Source: JAWPMT01 sp965229785
Lineage (GTDB): Bacteria; Bacteroidota; Bacteroidia; Cytophagales; Cyclobacteriaceae
DNA length: 64,000 bases
NCBI GenBank assembly: GCA_965229785.1
Contig: CBDDJS010000001.1
Location: forward strand, 6,696,001-6,760,000
Reading direction: 5' to 3'
Shown here: in pieces, positions 34,944-42,677 of the stretch
Numbering within the stretch: position 1 is the first letter of the stretch
How the letters are laid out: every line of letters begins with the position of its first letter
Notes under the pieces: model-generated
Seen by the model: only the letters and a program-made list of their open reading frames with translations
Told to the model about the DNA's origin: nothing
Databases searched by the model: none
Translations under genes and position numbers: made by a program

Positions 34944-35813
34944 TCACACATCACATATTTCTATCGCTTTTTGTAAGGAGCTCAAGGGCTTGTCGGATTT
35001 AGGAATAAATTCCTGAGCAACAAAGCCACTGTATCCGGTGGCAACAATGGCTTCCATGATGGCTTTATAGTTCAATTCCTGCGTATCATCAATTTCATTT
35101 CTTCCTGGAACTCCTCCGGTATGATAATGTGCTATGTATTGCTGATTTTCCCTGATCGTGCGAATGACATCTCCTTCCATGATCTGCATATGATAAATGT
35201 CATAAAGCAATTTGAAGTGGTCGCTCCCCAACTTTTCGACTAAGGCTGCTCCCCAGGAAGTGTGGTCGCACTGGTAATCCTTATGATCAATTTTAGAATT
35301 GAGCAATTCCATACACAGGGTAATGTTGTGCTGTTGAGCAATCTTCGTCAAGGGTTCAAGGCCGATCGCACAGTTTTCAAGTCCCTCTTCATCCGAAAGT
35401 TCATTTCTATTTCCGGAGAAGCAGATCACTTTAGATAGCCCTGCTTCTGCCGCTTGTGGAATCACTTCCTTGTAAACCTCCTGCAGTTCCTGATGTTTGG
35501 AAGGATCGTTGAACCCTTCAGTCAATGAGAAAGTTTCAGGATTTCCGATGGCACAGGTAAGCCCATATTTCTGGACGACCGGCCATTCTTTTGGACCAAG
35601 CAACTCAATCGAAGAAATGCCAAAGTCCTGAACCTTTTCGCACATTTCCTCCAGCGGAATGTCAGAATAGCACCATTTACAGACTGAATGATTGACTTTT
35701 CCCGCAAGGTTTTTTTTAGAATTCTCCGAAGAAAAAGCAAGATTGGGAAGGAAAGGTAGCAGAGAAGCACCTGATATTTTCTTGAGGGCATCTTTCCGAT
35801 TCATCAGCAGCAC
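34944..35813 (-). CDS. Sugar phosphate isomerase/epimerase, hydroxypyruvate-isomerase-like
   Basis: This 289-residue TIM-barrel protein is of the AP-endonuclease-2/xylose-isomerase-like group, closest to hydroxypyruvate isomerase (KWCYSDIPLEEMCEK, SSIELLGPKEWP, LCMELLNSKIDHKDYQCD, KLLYDIYHMQIMEGDV, HYHTGGVPGRNEID). Metal ligands Glu, Asp, His and Glu are in these blocks. The start MNRKDALKKISGASLLPF resembles a Tat signal but has Arg-Lys instead of Arg-Arg, so export is uncertain. It is divergent from the GMC oxidoreductase, 240 bases away, with which it may share sugar metabolism. Confidence 0.85.
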   Translation of the reverse strand: MLLMNRKDALKKISGASLLPFLPNLAFSSENSKKNLAGKVNHSVCKWCYSDIPLEEMCEKVQDFGISSIELLGPKEWPVVQKYGLTCAIGNPETFSLTEGFNDPSKHQELQEVYKEVIPQAAEAGLSKVICFSGNRNELSDEEGLENCAIGLEPLTKIAQQHNITLCMELLNSKIDHKDYQCDHTSWGAALVEKLGSDHFKLLYDIYHMQIMEGDVIRTIRENQQYIAHYHTGGVPGRNEIDDTQELNYKAIMEAIVATGYSGFVAQEFIPKSDKPLSSLQKAIEICDV

Positions 35814-36053
35814 TTTATTTGGAATGAAGTAAAATCTTATCCAATCTAATGGAATAATTCTAAAAGCTGTGCAATTGAAATCGATTGCAGTTTCCCTTGA
35901 AACAATAGCCTACCTATTTGGTGACATAAATTCATTAGTTTGGAGGCTATACTCAGTAAGATTGTGAATGCAAGTTCAGCAGTATTTACTGAGATCTGAA
36001 TTTCGAGGAAGCATAGATCATTCTGTGCATTTGGAATCTACTACTATCTACGA

Positions 36054-37754
36054 ATGAATTTAAATATCAAAGCGCAACAGCAACAGACCTACGATGCCAT
36101 CGTTGTGGGAACCGGTATCAGCGGAGGCTGGGCTGCAAAGGAATTGACCGAAAAAGGATTGAAAACCCTGGTTCTGGAGAGGGGCCGACAAGTAGAACAC
36201 TTGAAAGACTATCCTACCATGAATACCCCACCCTGGGAATTACCTCATGGAGATCGTGTTTCTGCGGAAGAGGCAAAGCACTACGAAAAACAAATGCGTA
36301 CGGGATATACGATCAGGGAATCTACCAAACACTGGTGGGTGAAAGATACGGAACACCCTTACGAAGAAAAGAAAAGATTTGACTGGATCCGAGGTTATCA
36401 CGTGGGTGGGCGGTCTTTGCTCTGGGGGCGTCAGAGTTATCGTCTCAGCGAAATGGATTTTGAGGCCAATGCCCGGGATGGCGTAGCAGTTGATTGGCCA
36501 ATCCGTTATAAAGACCTGGCTCCCTGGTACGATTATGTAGAGTCTTTCATTGGCGTGAGCGGTCAAAAAGAAGGCCTGTCCCAATTGCCGGATGGTAAGT
36601 TTTTGCCTCCGATGGAAATGACCTGCGTAGAGAGCCATCTTCGGGACAAGATTTCAGAAAAGTACAATGATCGGATCATGACCATTGGTCGTACAGCGAA
36701 TCTGACCCAGGACCATAATGGTCGATCAAGATGTCATTATCGGAACATGTGTATGCGTGGCTGTCCATTTGGAGGTTACTTTAGCTCGCAGGCTTCTACG
36801 CTGCCGGCTGCCATTGCTACAGGGAACATGACCTTGCGACCGAATTCTATTGTAACAGAAGTTATTTATGATTCGGAGACTAAAAAAGCCAAAGGAGTTC
36901 GAGTGCAGGACGCTGAAACGGGTGAAGTACAAGATTTCTTCTCGAAGATTGTATTTCTAAATGCTTCTGCACTGGGTTCTACCTGGATCCTGATGAATTC
37001 TAAGAGTGCCGATCATCCCAATGGTATGGGTAATGCCTCCGGGGAACTTGGACATAACCTGATGGACCATCATTTCAGAGTAGGAGCATCCGGCTCGATC
37101 GATGGCTATGACGATCAATATTACAAAGGCCGCAGACCCAATGGTATCTATATTCCGCGATTCCGCAACATCAAGGAAAAACACCCGGACTTTTTGAGAG
37201 GCTACGGCTATCAGGGCGGTGGTCGGCGTGATGGCTGGCAAGCGGGTGTAAGAGAATTAAGCGTAGGTCCTGAATTGAAAGAACAGATCACTACACCGGG
37301 AGATTGGCGAATGGGCTTGATGGGATTCGGCGAATGCCTGCCTTACCACGAGAATAAAGTGGAATTGAATTCCGCTAAGTTGGACAAGCATGGATTGCCT
37401 ACTTTCACTTTCGACTGTGAGTTCAAGGAAAATGAGCTAAACATGCGCAAAGACATGAAGCAGCAAGCGGCGGAAATGCTGGAAGTGGCCGGTTTCAAGG
37501 ATATCTCTACTTACGATGATATGGGTGGTCCGGGATTAGGTATCCACGAGATGGGAACCGCCCGGATGGGAAGAGATCCTAAAACGTCTGTGTTGAACAA
37601 ATGGAATCAATTACATGAAGTAAAAAATGTGTTTGTGACCGATGGTGCAGCAATGACTTCAGCCGCCTGCCAAAACCCGTCATTGACTTATATGGCCCTT
37701 ACAGCCAGAGCGGCTAGCTATGCGGTTGATCAATTGAACAAGAATAACCTTTAA
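36054..37754 (+). CDS. GMC-family FAD oxidoreductase
   Basis: This 566-residue flavoprotein of the GMC family oxidises an alcohol or sugar hydroxyl. The FAD site VVGTGISGG (Gly19, Gly21, Gly24) and ELLVLERGR-like end of the second strand are at the N terminus; GIHEMGTARMG holds the catalytic histidine, and TSAACQNPSLT the second active-site residue. Its partner, a gluconate-2-dehydrogenase subunit-3-like Tat protein, starts 11 bases after the stop. The flavoprotein has no signal of its own, so it is likely exported folded, carried by the partner. Bacterial complexes of this kind (LacA/LacC of 3-keto-sugar pathways, gluconate dehydrogenase) act in the periplasm. Confidence 0.9.
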   Translation: MNLNIKAQQQQTYDAIVVGTGISGGWAAKELTEKGLKTLVLERGRQVEHLKDYPTMNTPPWELPHGDRVSAEEAKHYEKQMRTGYTIRESTKHWWVKDTEHPYEEKKRFDWIRGYHVGGRSLLWGRQSYRLSEMDFEANARDGVAVDWPIRYKDLAPWYDYVESFIGVSGQKEGLSQLPDGKFLPPMEMTCVESHLRDKISEKYNDRIMTIGRTANLTQDHNGRSRCHYRNMCMRGCPFGGYFSSQASTLPAAIATGNMTLRPNSIVTEVIYDSETKKAKGVRVQDAETGEVQDFFSKIVFLNASALGSTWILMNSKSADHPNGMGNASGELGHNLMDHHFRVGASGSIDGYDDQYYKGRRPNGIYIPRFRNIKEKHPDFLRGYGYQGGGRRDGWQAGVRELSVGPELKEQITTPGDWRMGLMGFGECLPYHENKVELNSAKLDKHGLPTFTFDCEFKENELNMRKDMKQQAAEMLEVAGFKDISTYDDMGGPGLGIHEMGTARMGRDPKTSVLNKWNQLHEVKNVFVTDGAAMTSAACQNPSLTYMALTARAASYAVDQLNKNNL

Positions 37755-37765
37755 ATCACTCGGAA

Positions 37766-38374
37766 ATGGCAATTAATAGAAGAGAAGCGATTAAAAAAGC
37801 GACCTATTTTATGGGAGGCACTTTGTCAGCTCCCGCTATTTTGGGTGTGTTGAACGGGTGTGCTCCGGATCCTAAGCCGGGCTGGACACCCACCTTATTT
37901 GACAATGAACAAGCACTGACCATTCAGGAATTGGCGGAAGCCATTTTGCCTGCTACAGATACTTTGGGAGCTAAAGATCTGGGCGTTCCCAGATTCATTG
38001 AAGAAATGGTGTCGACGGTGTATACCGAAGAAGCCAGAAAGAAATTCATGGATGGCCTGGCGGCTTTCATGGCAGAAGTGGCAGATAAACAAGGTAAGAG
38101 TTTTAGGAAGTTGGACGCTGCTCAAAAACTTGCAGTAGCTAAAGAGCAAAATGATTACATCACAAATCCTGAAGTTCAGGCGAATAATCTGAACAGAGGT
38201 GGAGGCTGGAAAGGTGATCCTCCGTTTTTCTGGAAGATCAAGGAGTTAACCTTGTTAGGGTTTTTCACAACAGAGTACGGAGCTACGCGGATATTGCAGT
38301 ACGAATTAGTTCCTGCAGTCTGGGAAGCATGTGAGCCCCTTTCTGAAATCGGAGTGACCTGGGCAACATCTTAG
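37766..38374 (+). CDS. Gluconate 2-dehydrogenase subunit 3-like protein, Tat-exported
   Basis: This 202-residue protein is the small subunit of a membrane sugar dehydrogenase. A twin-arginine signal (INRREAIKKATYFMGG) is followed by the lipobox LNGC (Cys32), so it is probably a Tat-exported lipoprotein. Family blocks are LTIQELAEAILPATDTLGA, VPRFIEEMV and FFTTEYGATRILQYELVP. It would carry the GMC flavoprotein across the membrane and anchor it. The usual cytochrome c subunit is not adjacent, so the electron acceptor is not clear. Confidence 0.9.
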   Translation: MAINRREAIKKATYFMGGTLSAPAILGVLNGCAPDPKPGWTPTLFDNEQALTIQELAEAILPATDTLGAKDLGVPRFIEEMVSTVYTEEARKKFMDGLAAFMAEVADKQGKSFRKLDAAQKLAVAKEQNDYITNPEVQANNLNRGGGWKGDPPFFWKIKELTLLGFFTTEYGATRILQYELVPAVWEACEPLSEIGVTWATS

Positions 38375-38397
38375 GATCAATGTATAGAGAATATGTA

Positions 38398-38424
38398 AGT
38401 AGCCTGAGCTTGTCGAAGGCTACT
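38398..38424. terminator. Hairpin between convergent genes, REP-like core
   Basis: AGTAGCCT (38398-38405) pairs with AGGCTACT (38417-38424) around GAGCTTGTCGA. The core CCTGAGCTTGTCGAAGG is one I remember as a palindrome repeated in many unrelated bacterial genomes. The stem contains the TAG stop codon (38420-38422) of the following minus-strand gene. Confidence 0.6.
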
Positions 38425-38887
38425 CTTTCTTCATCTCTAACCCCAGCTTTTTAGCAATTTTCGAAGCTACCTTTTCACCGTCTTCACTATTGTCTCGACT
38501 GATCACGAATACTTCTTCACCACTTTCTAGTTTCAGAAATACTTTCCAGGGATAATTGCCCGCTGACTTTTTTTCCCGGCCTATTCGGCGAAGAATGATC
38601 TCCGACCCTTTTCCATTTTCTTGTCGGTTTTGCGTTTTGATTCCTATCAGCCAGTAATAATGACTTAATGTCGCTGCGGTTTGATCCACAACAAAAATCT
38701 TTCGTGTGCTCCAAAGGCCATGAATAATGACTGATCCTACCACAACTCCAAGCATAAATATAAAATCAGGTTTGACTGATTGATCCATCAGATAGATAAA
38801 TAAGACTATTAGCAGGCCCGTGATTATAAGCCTGGGGAAAAGAGGGATTACGCGGCCCTGGTCAATGCGAATTTGCCTTTTATTCAT
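38420..38887 (-). CDS. Small membrane protein of unknown function
   Basis: This 155-residue protein has two hydrophobic helices (about 18-35 and 40-58), then a soluble part with a PH-like strand pattern (KIFVVDQTAATLSHYYWLIG, EIILRRIG, WKVFLKLESGEEVFVIS) and a basic C-terminal helix. That layout resembles small bacterial PH-domain membrane proteins, but I cannot assign a family. The stop lies inside a REP-like hairpin. Confidence 0.65.
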   Translation of the reverse strand: MNKRQIRIDQGRVIPLFPRLIITGLLIVLFIYLMDQSVKPDFIFMLGVVVGSVIIHGLWSTRKIFVVDQTAATLSHYYWLIGIKTQNRQENGKGSEIILRRIGREKKSAGNYPWKVFLKLESGEEVFVISRDNSEDGEKVASKIAKKLGLEMKKE

Positions 38888-39103
38888 CTCAGAGGCGAAT
38901 GTACGCCTACTTTATCAGGATATAGAAAATCTTTGAAATCCGCCCGTTATTCAAATGATTTACGGCTTAGGTGAAGGTGTAACTATTTGAAGTACAGGGG
39001 CATCAGAAAGACAATGAGCTATATTTAAACTGGATACGTAGGGCTGGAAAGATAAAATGTAGAAATTGCGAAACTTCATTGTCATGAAATGGTTTAGACT
39101 ATC

Positions 39104-39733
39104 ATGGATGTAGAAATTCCACTTTTTCCGTTAAACCTGGTGGCTTTTCCAGGCGAGCAATTGAATTTGCACATCTTCGAACCACGATACAAACAGCTTC
39201 TGCGAGATTGCCTGGAGCGTCAAATGAACTTTGGAATCCCTTCGTATGTACTTAACAAGATCGATTACGGGACTGAAGTGGAGATTGTGGATGTAGTCAA
39301 AATGTATGAAGACGGTCGCGCGGACATTAGTGTACAGGCCACACAAGTCTTTAGGGTACAGGAGTTTATCAATCCCTGGAAGGATCGTGAATATGCGGGT
39401 GGAAGTGTGGAATACATCGATATGGACTTTCATGAGGACATGGAGTTGAAACTCAGAATGATCGATCTGTGTCAGGAGCTCTTTACCTGGTTGCAAATGG
39501 AAAACCGGGTCACGTTAGATCAGGAAACTACTGTATTTACGGTAGCGCATAAGGTAGGCCTTAAACTTGAGGAAGAATATGAATTGATCAAACTCCCGCG
39601 GGAGGTCGATCGCCAGCACTACATCATCAATCATTTGAAAAATATCCTGCCCGCGCTTGAAAGAGCCGAACGCGCCAAGGAGAGAATTCGCCTCAATGGT
39701 CATTTTAAGCACCTTGATCCGCTGAAATTCTAG
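39104..39733 (+). CDS. Lon-substrate-binding-domain protein
   Basis: This 209-residue protein consists of the Lon N-terminal (PUA-like) substrate-binding domain without ATPase or protease parts: IPLFPLNLVAFPGEQLNLHIFEPRY is the classic start, followed by LLRDCLERQMNFGIP and later the helical part LPREVDRQHYIINHLKNILP. The function of stand-alone members is unknown; a role in substrate recognition or cereblon-like ligand binding is speculation. It lies 38 bases upstream of nuoA and may share its promoter. Confidence 0.88.
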   Translation: MDVEIPLFPLNLVAFPGEQLNLHIFEPRYKQLLRDCLERQMNFGIPSYVLNKIDYGTEVEIVDVVKMYEDGRADISVQATQVFRVQEFINPWKDREYAGGSVEYIDMDFHEDMELKLRMIDLCQELFTWLQMENRVTLDQETTVFTVAHKVGLKLEEEYELIKLPREVDRQHYIINHLKNILPALERAERAKERIRLNGHFKHLDPLKF

Positions 39734-39771
39734 CGGGATCAGTTGTATCTTCGAACCGGAATTAATTTTTT

Positions 39772-40239
39772 ATGCCTGAGATATCTGGTTACGGTATAAT
39801 CCTTCTCTTTCTGATTGGCGGATTAGGTTTTATTCTCCTGACTGTTTTTGCGAGTTGGGTTTTGCGTCCTAGTCGTCCCAATGCTGAAAAGCTTGCCACA
39901 TATGAGTCTGGAGAGGAACCGGTTGGTTCGGCTTGGGGAAATTTCAATATTCGATTCTTCGTCATCGCGTTGGTGTTTCTTCTTTTTGAAGTTGAGTTGG
40001 TTTTCCTTTTTCCGTGGGCCACTGTTTTTGCCAATGAGGAACTGAATGCCGGCACGCAGGGGTTATGGGGGAAATTTGCTTTGGTGGAGACTTTTATATT
40101 CATCGCCATTTTAGCCATTGGTTTGGTTTATGTCTGGCGAAAAGGCATGTTAGACTGGGTGAAACCCGAGCCTAAGCCCTCGGATTACCAATCGAAGATA
40201 CCGGAAGAGGCTTACCAGCAGATCAACAAAAAATATTAA
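39772..40239 (+). CDS. nuoA: NADH-quinone oxidoreductase subunit A
   Basis: This 155-residue membrane subunit of respiratory complex I has three helices (about 6-28, 60-85 and 95-118). The conserved block YESGEEPVGSAW and FNIRFFVIALVFLLFEVE, with buried glutamates near the quinone channel, is intact. A 35-residue hydrophilic tail is longer than in E. coli. The stop and the nuoB start share one base (TAATG). Confidence 0.95.
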   Translation: MPEISGYGIILLFLIGGLGFILLTVFASWVLRPSRPNAEKLATYESGEEPVGSAWGNFNIRFFVIALVFLLFEVELVFLFPWATVFANEELNAGTQGLWGKFALVETFIFIAILAIGLVYVWRKGMLDWVKPEPKPSDYQSKIPEEAYQQINKKY

Positions 40240-40772
40240 TGGGACTACTCGATCAGGAATTTACGAAGGGAGGAGTGATCGTCACGAAAGTAGACGATGT
40301 GATCAATTGGGCACGATTGTCCAGCATTTGGCCAATGGGCTTCGGCCTGGCGTGTTGTGCGATCGAGATGATGTCTACCATGTCTACAGGCTATGACCTG
40401 GACCGCATGGGCGTATTCCCAAGGTTCTCACCGAGGCAATCCGATGTGATGATCGTTTCCGGTACGGTAACCTTCAAAATGGCAGACCGGGTCCGCAGGT
40501 TGTATGAGCAAATGGCTGAACCTCGATATGTGATTTCTATGGGCTCTTGTTCCAATTGCGGCGGTCCGTATTGGGAACACGGTTATCATGTGGTGAAAGG
40601 CGTAGATCGCATAATCCCCGTGGATGTTTATGTGCCGGGTTGCCCACCACGGCCGGAGGCATTGATAGGCGGCATTATGAAATTGCAGGAAAAGATCCGT
40701 GGCGAATCTTTAATGAAACCAACAGCGATAGAGAAGTTGCTGGAACAAGAACCGAAAACTGAAACCGCCTAG
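40239..40772 (+). CDS. nuoB: NADH-quinone oxidoreductase subunit B
   Basis: This 177-residue subunit carries the terminal 4Fe-4S cluster N2 of complex I. The ligands are the adjacent Cys39/Cys40 (GLACCAIEMM), the cysteine of SMGSCSNCGG, and the cysteine of VPGCPPRPEAL, all present. It lies in the nuoABCD cluster between A (one-base overlap) and C (two-base gap). Confidence 0.96.
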   Translation: MGLLDQEFTKGGVIVTKVDDVINWARLSSIWPMGFGLACCAIEMMSTMSTGYDLDRMGVFPRFSPRQSDVMIVSGTVTFKMADRVRRLYEQMAEPRYVISMGSCSNCGGPYWEHGYHVVKGVDRIIPVDVYVPGCPPRPEALIGGIMKLQEKIRGESLMKPTAIEKLLEQEPKTETA

Positions 40773-40773
40773 T

Positions 40774-41256
40774 ATGACCGCTCAGGAAATTAAGACCCTA
40801 CTGTCCTCAGAGATCAATGATCTTGAAATCACAATGCGAGAGAACAGTACGCCGGAAGCTTTGGGTGTTCCAGCATCTAAGCTAAAAGAAGTGATGAACT
40901 TTCTGCATCAGGATGCGCGGTGCTATTTTGATATGCTGTCTTGCCTCACGGGAGTTGACCTGGGAGAAGATCAAAATGCAATGGAAGTGATCTACCACCT
41001 CAATTCGATTCCAAAAGGGATGAGTTTGACGATTATTGTGTCATTGGACCGTGAAGCGCCTCGTGTTTCTACCGTCACGGACATTTGGAGAACTGCTGAC
41101 TGGCACGAAAGAGAGGCCTATGACCTACTTGGAATTCATTTTGAAGGTCACCCGGACTTGAGAAGAATTCTATTGCCCAACGACTGGGAGGGACATCCGC
41201 TACGCAAAGACTACAAAGAACAGGAGTATTATCACGGTATGAAAGTGGACTATTGA
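40774..41256 (+). CDS. nuoC: NADH-quinone oxidoreductase subunit C
   Basis: This 160-residue hydrophilic subunit of the complex I peripheral arm ends in the conserved signature EREAYDLLGIHFEGHPDL then RRILLPNDWEGHPLRKDY. It is a separate gene, not fused to nuoD as in enterobacteria. A gap of about 80 bases, unusual inside this tight cluster, separates it from nuoD. Confidence 0.95.
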   Translation: MTAQEIKTLLSSEINDLEITMRENSTPEALGVPASKLKEVMNFLHQDARCYFDMLSCLTGVDLGEDQNAMEVIYHLNSIPKGMSLTIIVSLDREAPRVSTVTDIWRTADWHEREAYDLLGIHFEGHPDLRRILLPNDWEGHPLRKDYKEQEYYHGMKVDY

Positions 41257-41336
41257 TCGGAGCAGTTTGGCTTAGGGATGGTGGGGAGTGCAATGATTTG
41301 CGCGGACAGCCCGACCGTAGGTAAGCCCCAAATAGA

Positions 41337-42557
41337 TTGAGATTGAAACAAGTACAATACGAATATCACCCGGATCATCTACAGAACTCTGAACCGCTCA
41401 AATACGGTGAGGATGACTTGAAGAGTGGAGAGATGATCATTAATATGGGACCTCAGCACCCTTCGACACACGGTGTGCTCCGATTGGAGATCGTGACAGA
41501 CGGGGAGATTGTGCGGGAAGTAGTGCCACATCTGGGGTATTTACACCGATGTTTTGAGAAACACGCTGAGTCTATGCCCTATAATCAAGTCATTCCTTAT
41601 GTAGATCGGATGGATTATGTGGCCGCCATGAACAATGAACATGCCTATGTGATGGGTGTGGAAAGGATGCTGGGTATTGAGGGGCAAATTCCAAAACGCA
41701 TCGAATATATCCGGGTACTGGTAGCGGAACTGAACCGAATTGCCTCTCACTTTGTGGCCATCGGGACCTATGGGCTGGACATTGGAGCGATGACGCCTTT
41801 TTTCTGGGTGATGCGCGATCGTGAGCATATCATGCGGCTGCTGGAATGGACTTGTGGGGCCCGGATGCTCTACAACTACCTCTGGGTAGGGGGATTATTC
41901 TATGACTTACCCGTAGGTTTTGAAGAAAAGTGCACCGAGTTCATCAATTATCTGAAACCTAAATTGGATAACCTGCAGGACTTACTGATTTCAAACCAGA
42001 TATTTATCGATCGTACCGCGAACATAGGCGTATTGCCGATGGCTCTGGCCATAAATTATGGTGTGACGGGTCCAATGTTGCGTGGAAGTGGCCTGAAGTA
42101 TGATCTTAGACGGGTAGATGGCTACAGTGTCTATCCGGAATTGGATTTTGATATCCCGATCGGTGCAGGAGAAGTAGGTACCACCGGTGATTGTTGGGAC
42201 CGCACCTGGGTCCGTATGCAGGAATGCCGGGAATCCGTGAAGATCATCGAGCAATGTCTGCAACAACTACAAGGAGATCACCAGCGAACCCGGGATTTTG
42301 ATCCGCGAGCTATGGTGCCCAAAAAAATCCGACCGAAAGCGCAGGATTTTTACGTACGAGCAGAAAATCCGAAAGGCGAACTTGGGTTTTTCTTCCGCGC
42401 CGATGGCCGTTCCGATATGCCTTTTAGGTGCAAGGCCCGTGCCTGTAGCTTTGTTAACCTGAGTGTGCTGCCTGAGTTAAGCCGAAATGTAATGATCTCT
42501 GACCTGGTGGCCATCGTAGGCTCACTGGACCTGGTGATGGGAGAGGTGGATCGTTAA
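41337..42557 (+). CDS. nuoD: NADH-quinone oxidoreductase subunit D
   Basis: This ~406-residue subunit forms part of the quinone site of complex I. Conserved blocks are NMGPQHPSTHGVLRL, LGYLHRCFEKHAE, NNEHAYVMGVERMLG and the C-terminal DLVMGEVDR. The start is uncertain: the frame is closed by TAA at 41322-41324 and contains no ATG before 41432, so translation must begin at TTG 41337, TTG 41343 or a later ATG that would still leave the conserved core whole. I kept TTG 41337. No nuoE-N genes follow in the window. Confidence 0.93.
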   Translation: MRLKQVQYEYHPDHLQNSEPLKYGEDDLKSGEMIINMGPQHPSTHGVLRLEIVTDGEIVREVVPHLGYLHRCFEKHAESMPYNQVIPYVDRMDYVAAMNNEHAYVMGVERMLGIEGQIPKRIEYIRVLVAELNRIASHFVAIGTYGLDIGAMTPFFWVMRDREHIMRLLEWTCGARMLYNYLWVGGLFYDLPVGFEEKCTEFINYLKPKLDNLQDLLISNQIFIDRTANIGVLPMALAINYGVTGPMLRGSGLKYDLRRVDGYSVYPELDFDIPIGAGEVGTTGDCWDRTWVRMQECRESVKIIEQCLQQLQGDHQRTRDFDPRAMVPKKIRPKAQDFYVRAENPKGELGFFFRADGRSDMPFRCKARACSFVNLSVLPELSRNVMISDLVAIVGSLDLVMGEVDR

Positions 42558-42586
42558 TTCATTTCAGCCACTAACTGGCGTGCGCG

Positions 42587-42628
42587 TCTACGCGACCCGG
42601 TCTACGCGACCCGGTCTACGCGACCTGG
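42587..42628. repeat. Three tandem copies of a 14-base unit
   Basis: TCTACGCGACCCGG is repeated at 42587-42600, 42601-42614 and 42615-42628; the last copy has T for C near its end. The unit is much more G+C-rich than the surroundings. It lies between nuoD and nnr, 30 bases after the nuoD stop. Function unknown. Confidence 0.9.
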
Positions 42629-42677
42629 TTTTAAACGCGGACTATGATTAGATAAATTGTGCTTACATCTTTCTGTT

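Noticed and set aside
41257..41336. Frameshift in nuoC or nuoD
   Set aside because: Both conserved ends are complete: nuoC ends with its signature and nuoD begins before its first conserved block, so only the start codon is unclear.
42587..42628. Short tandem repeats as a CRISPR array
   Set aside because: The units are 14 bases, directly adjacent and without spacers, and no cas genes are present.
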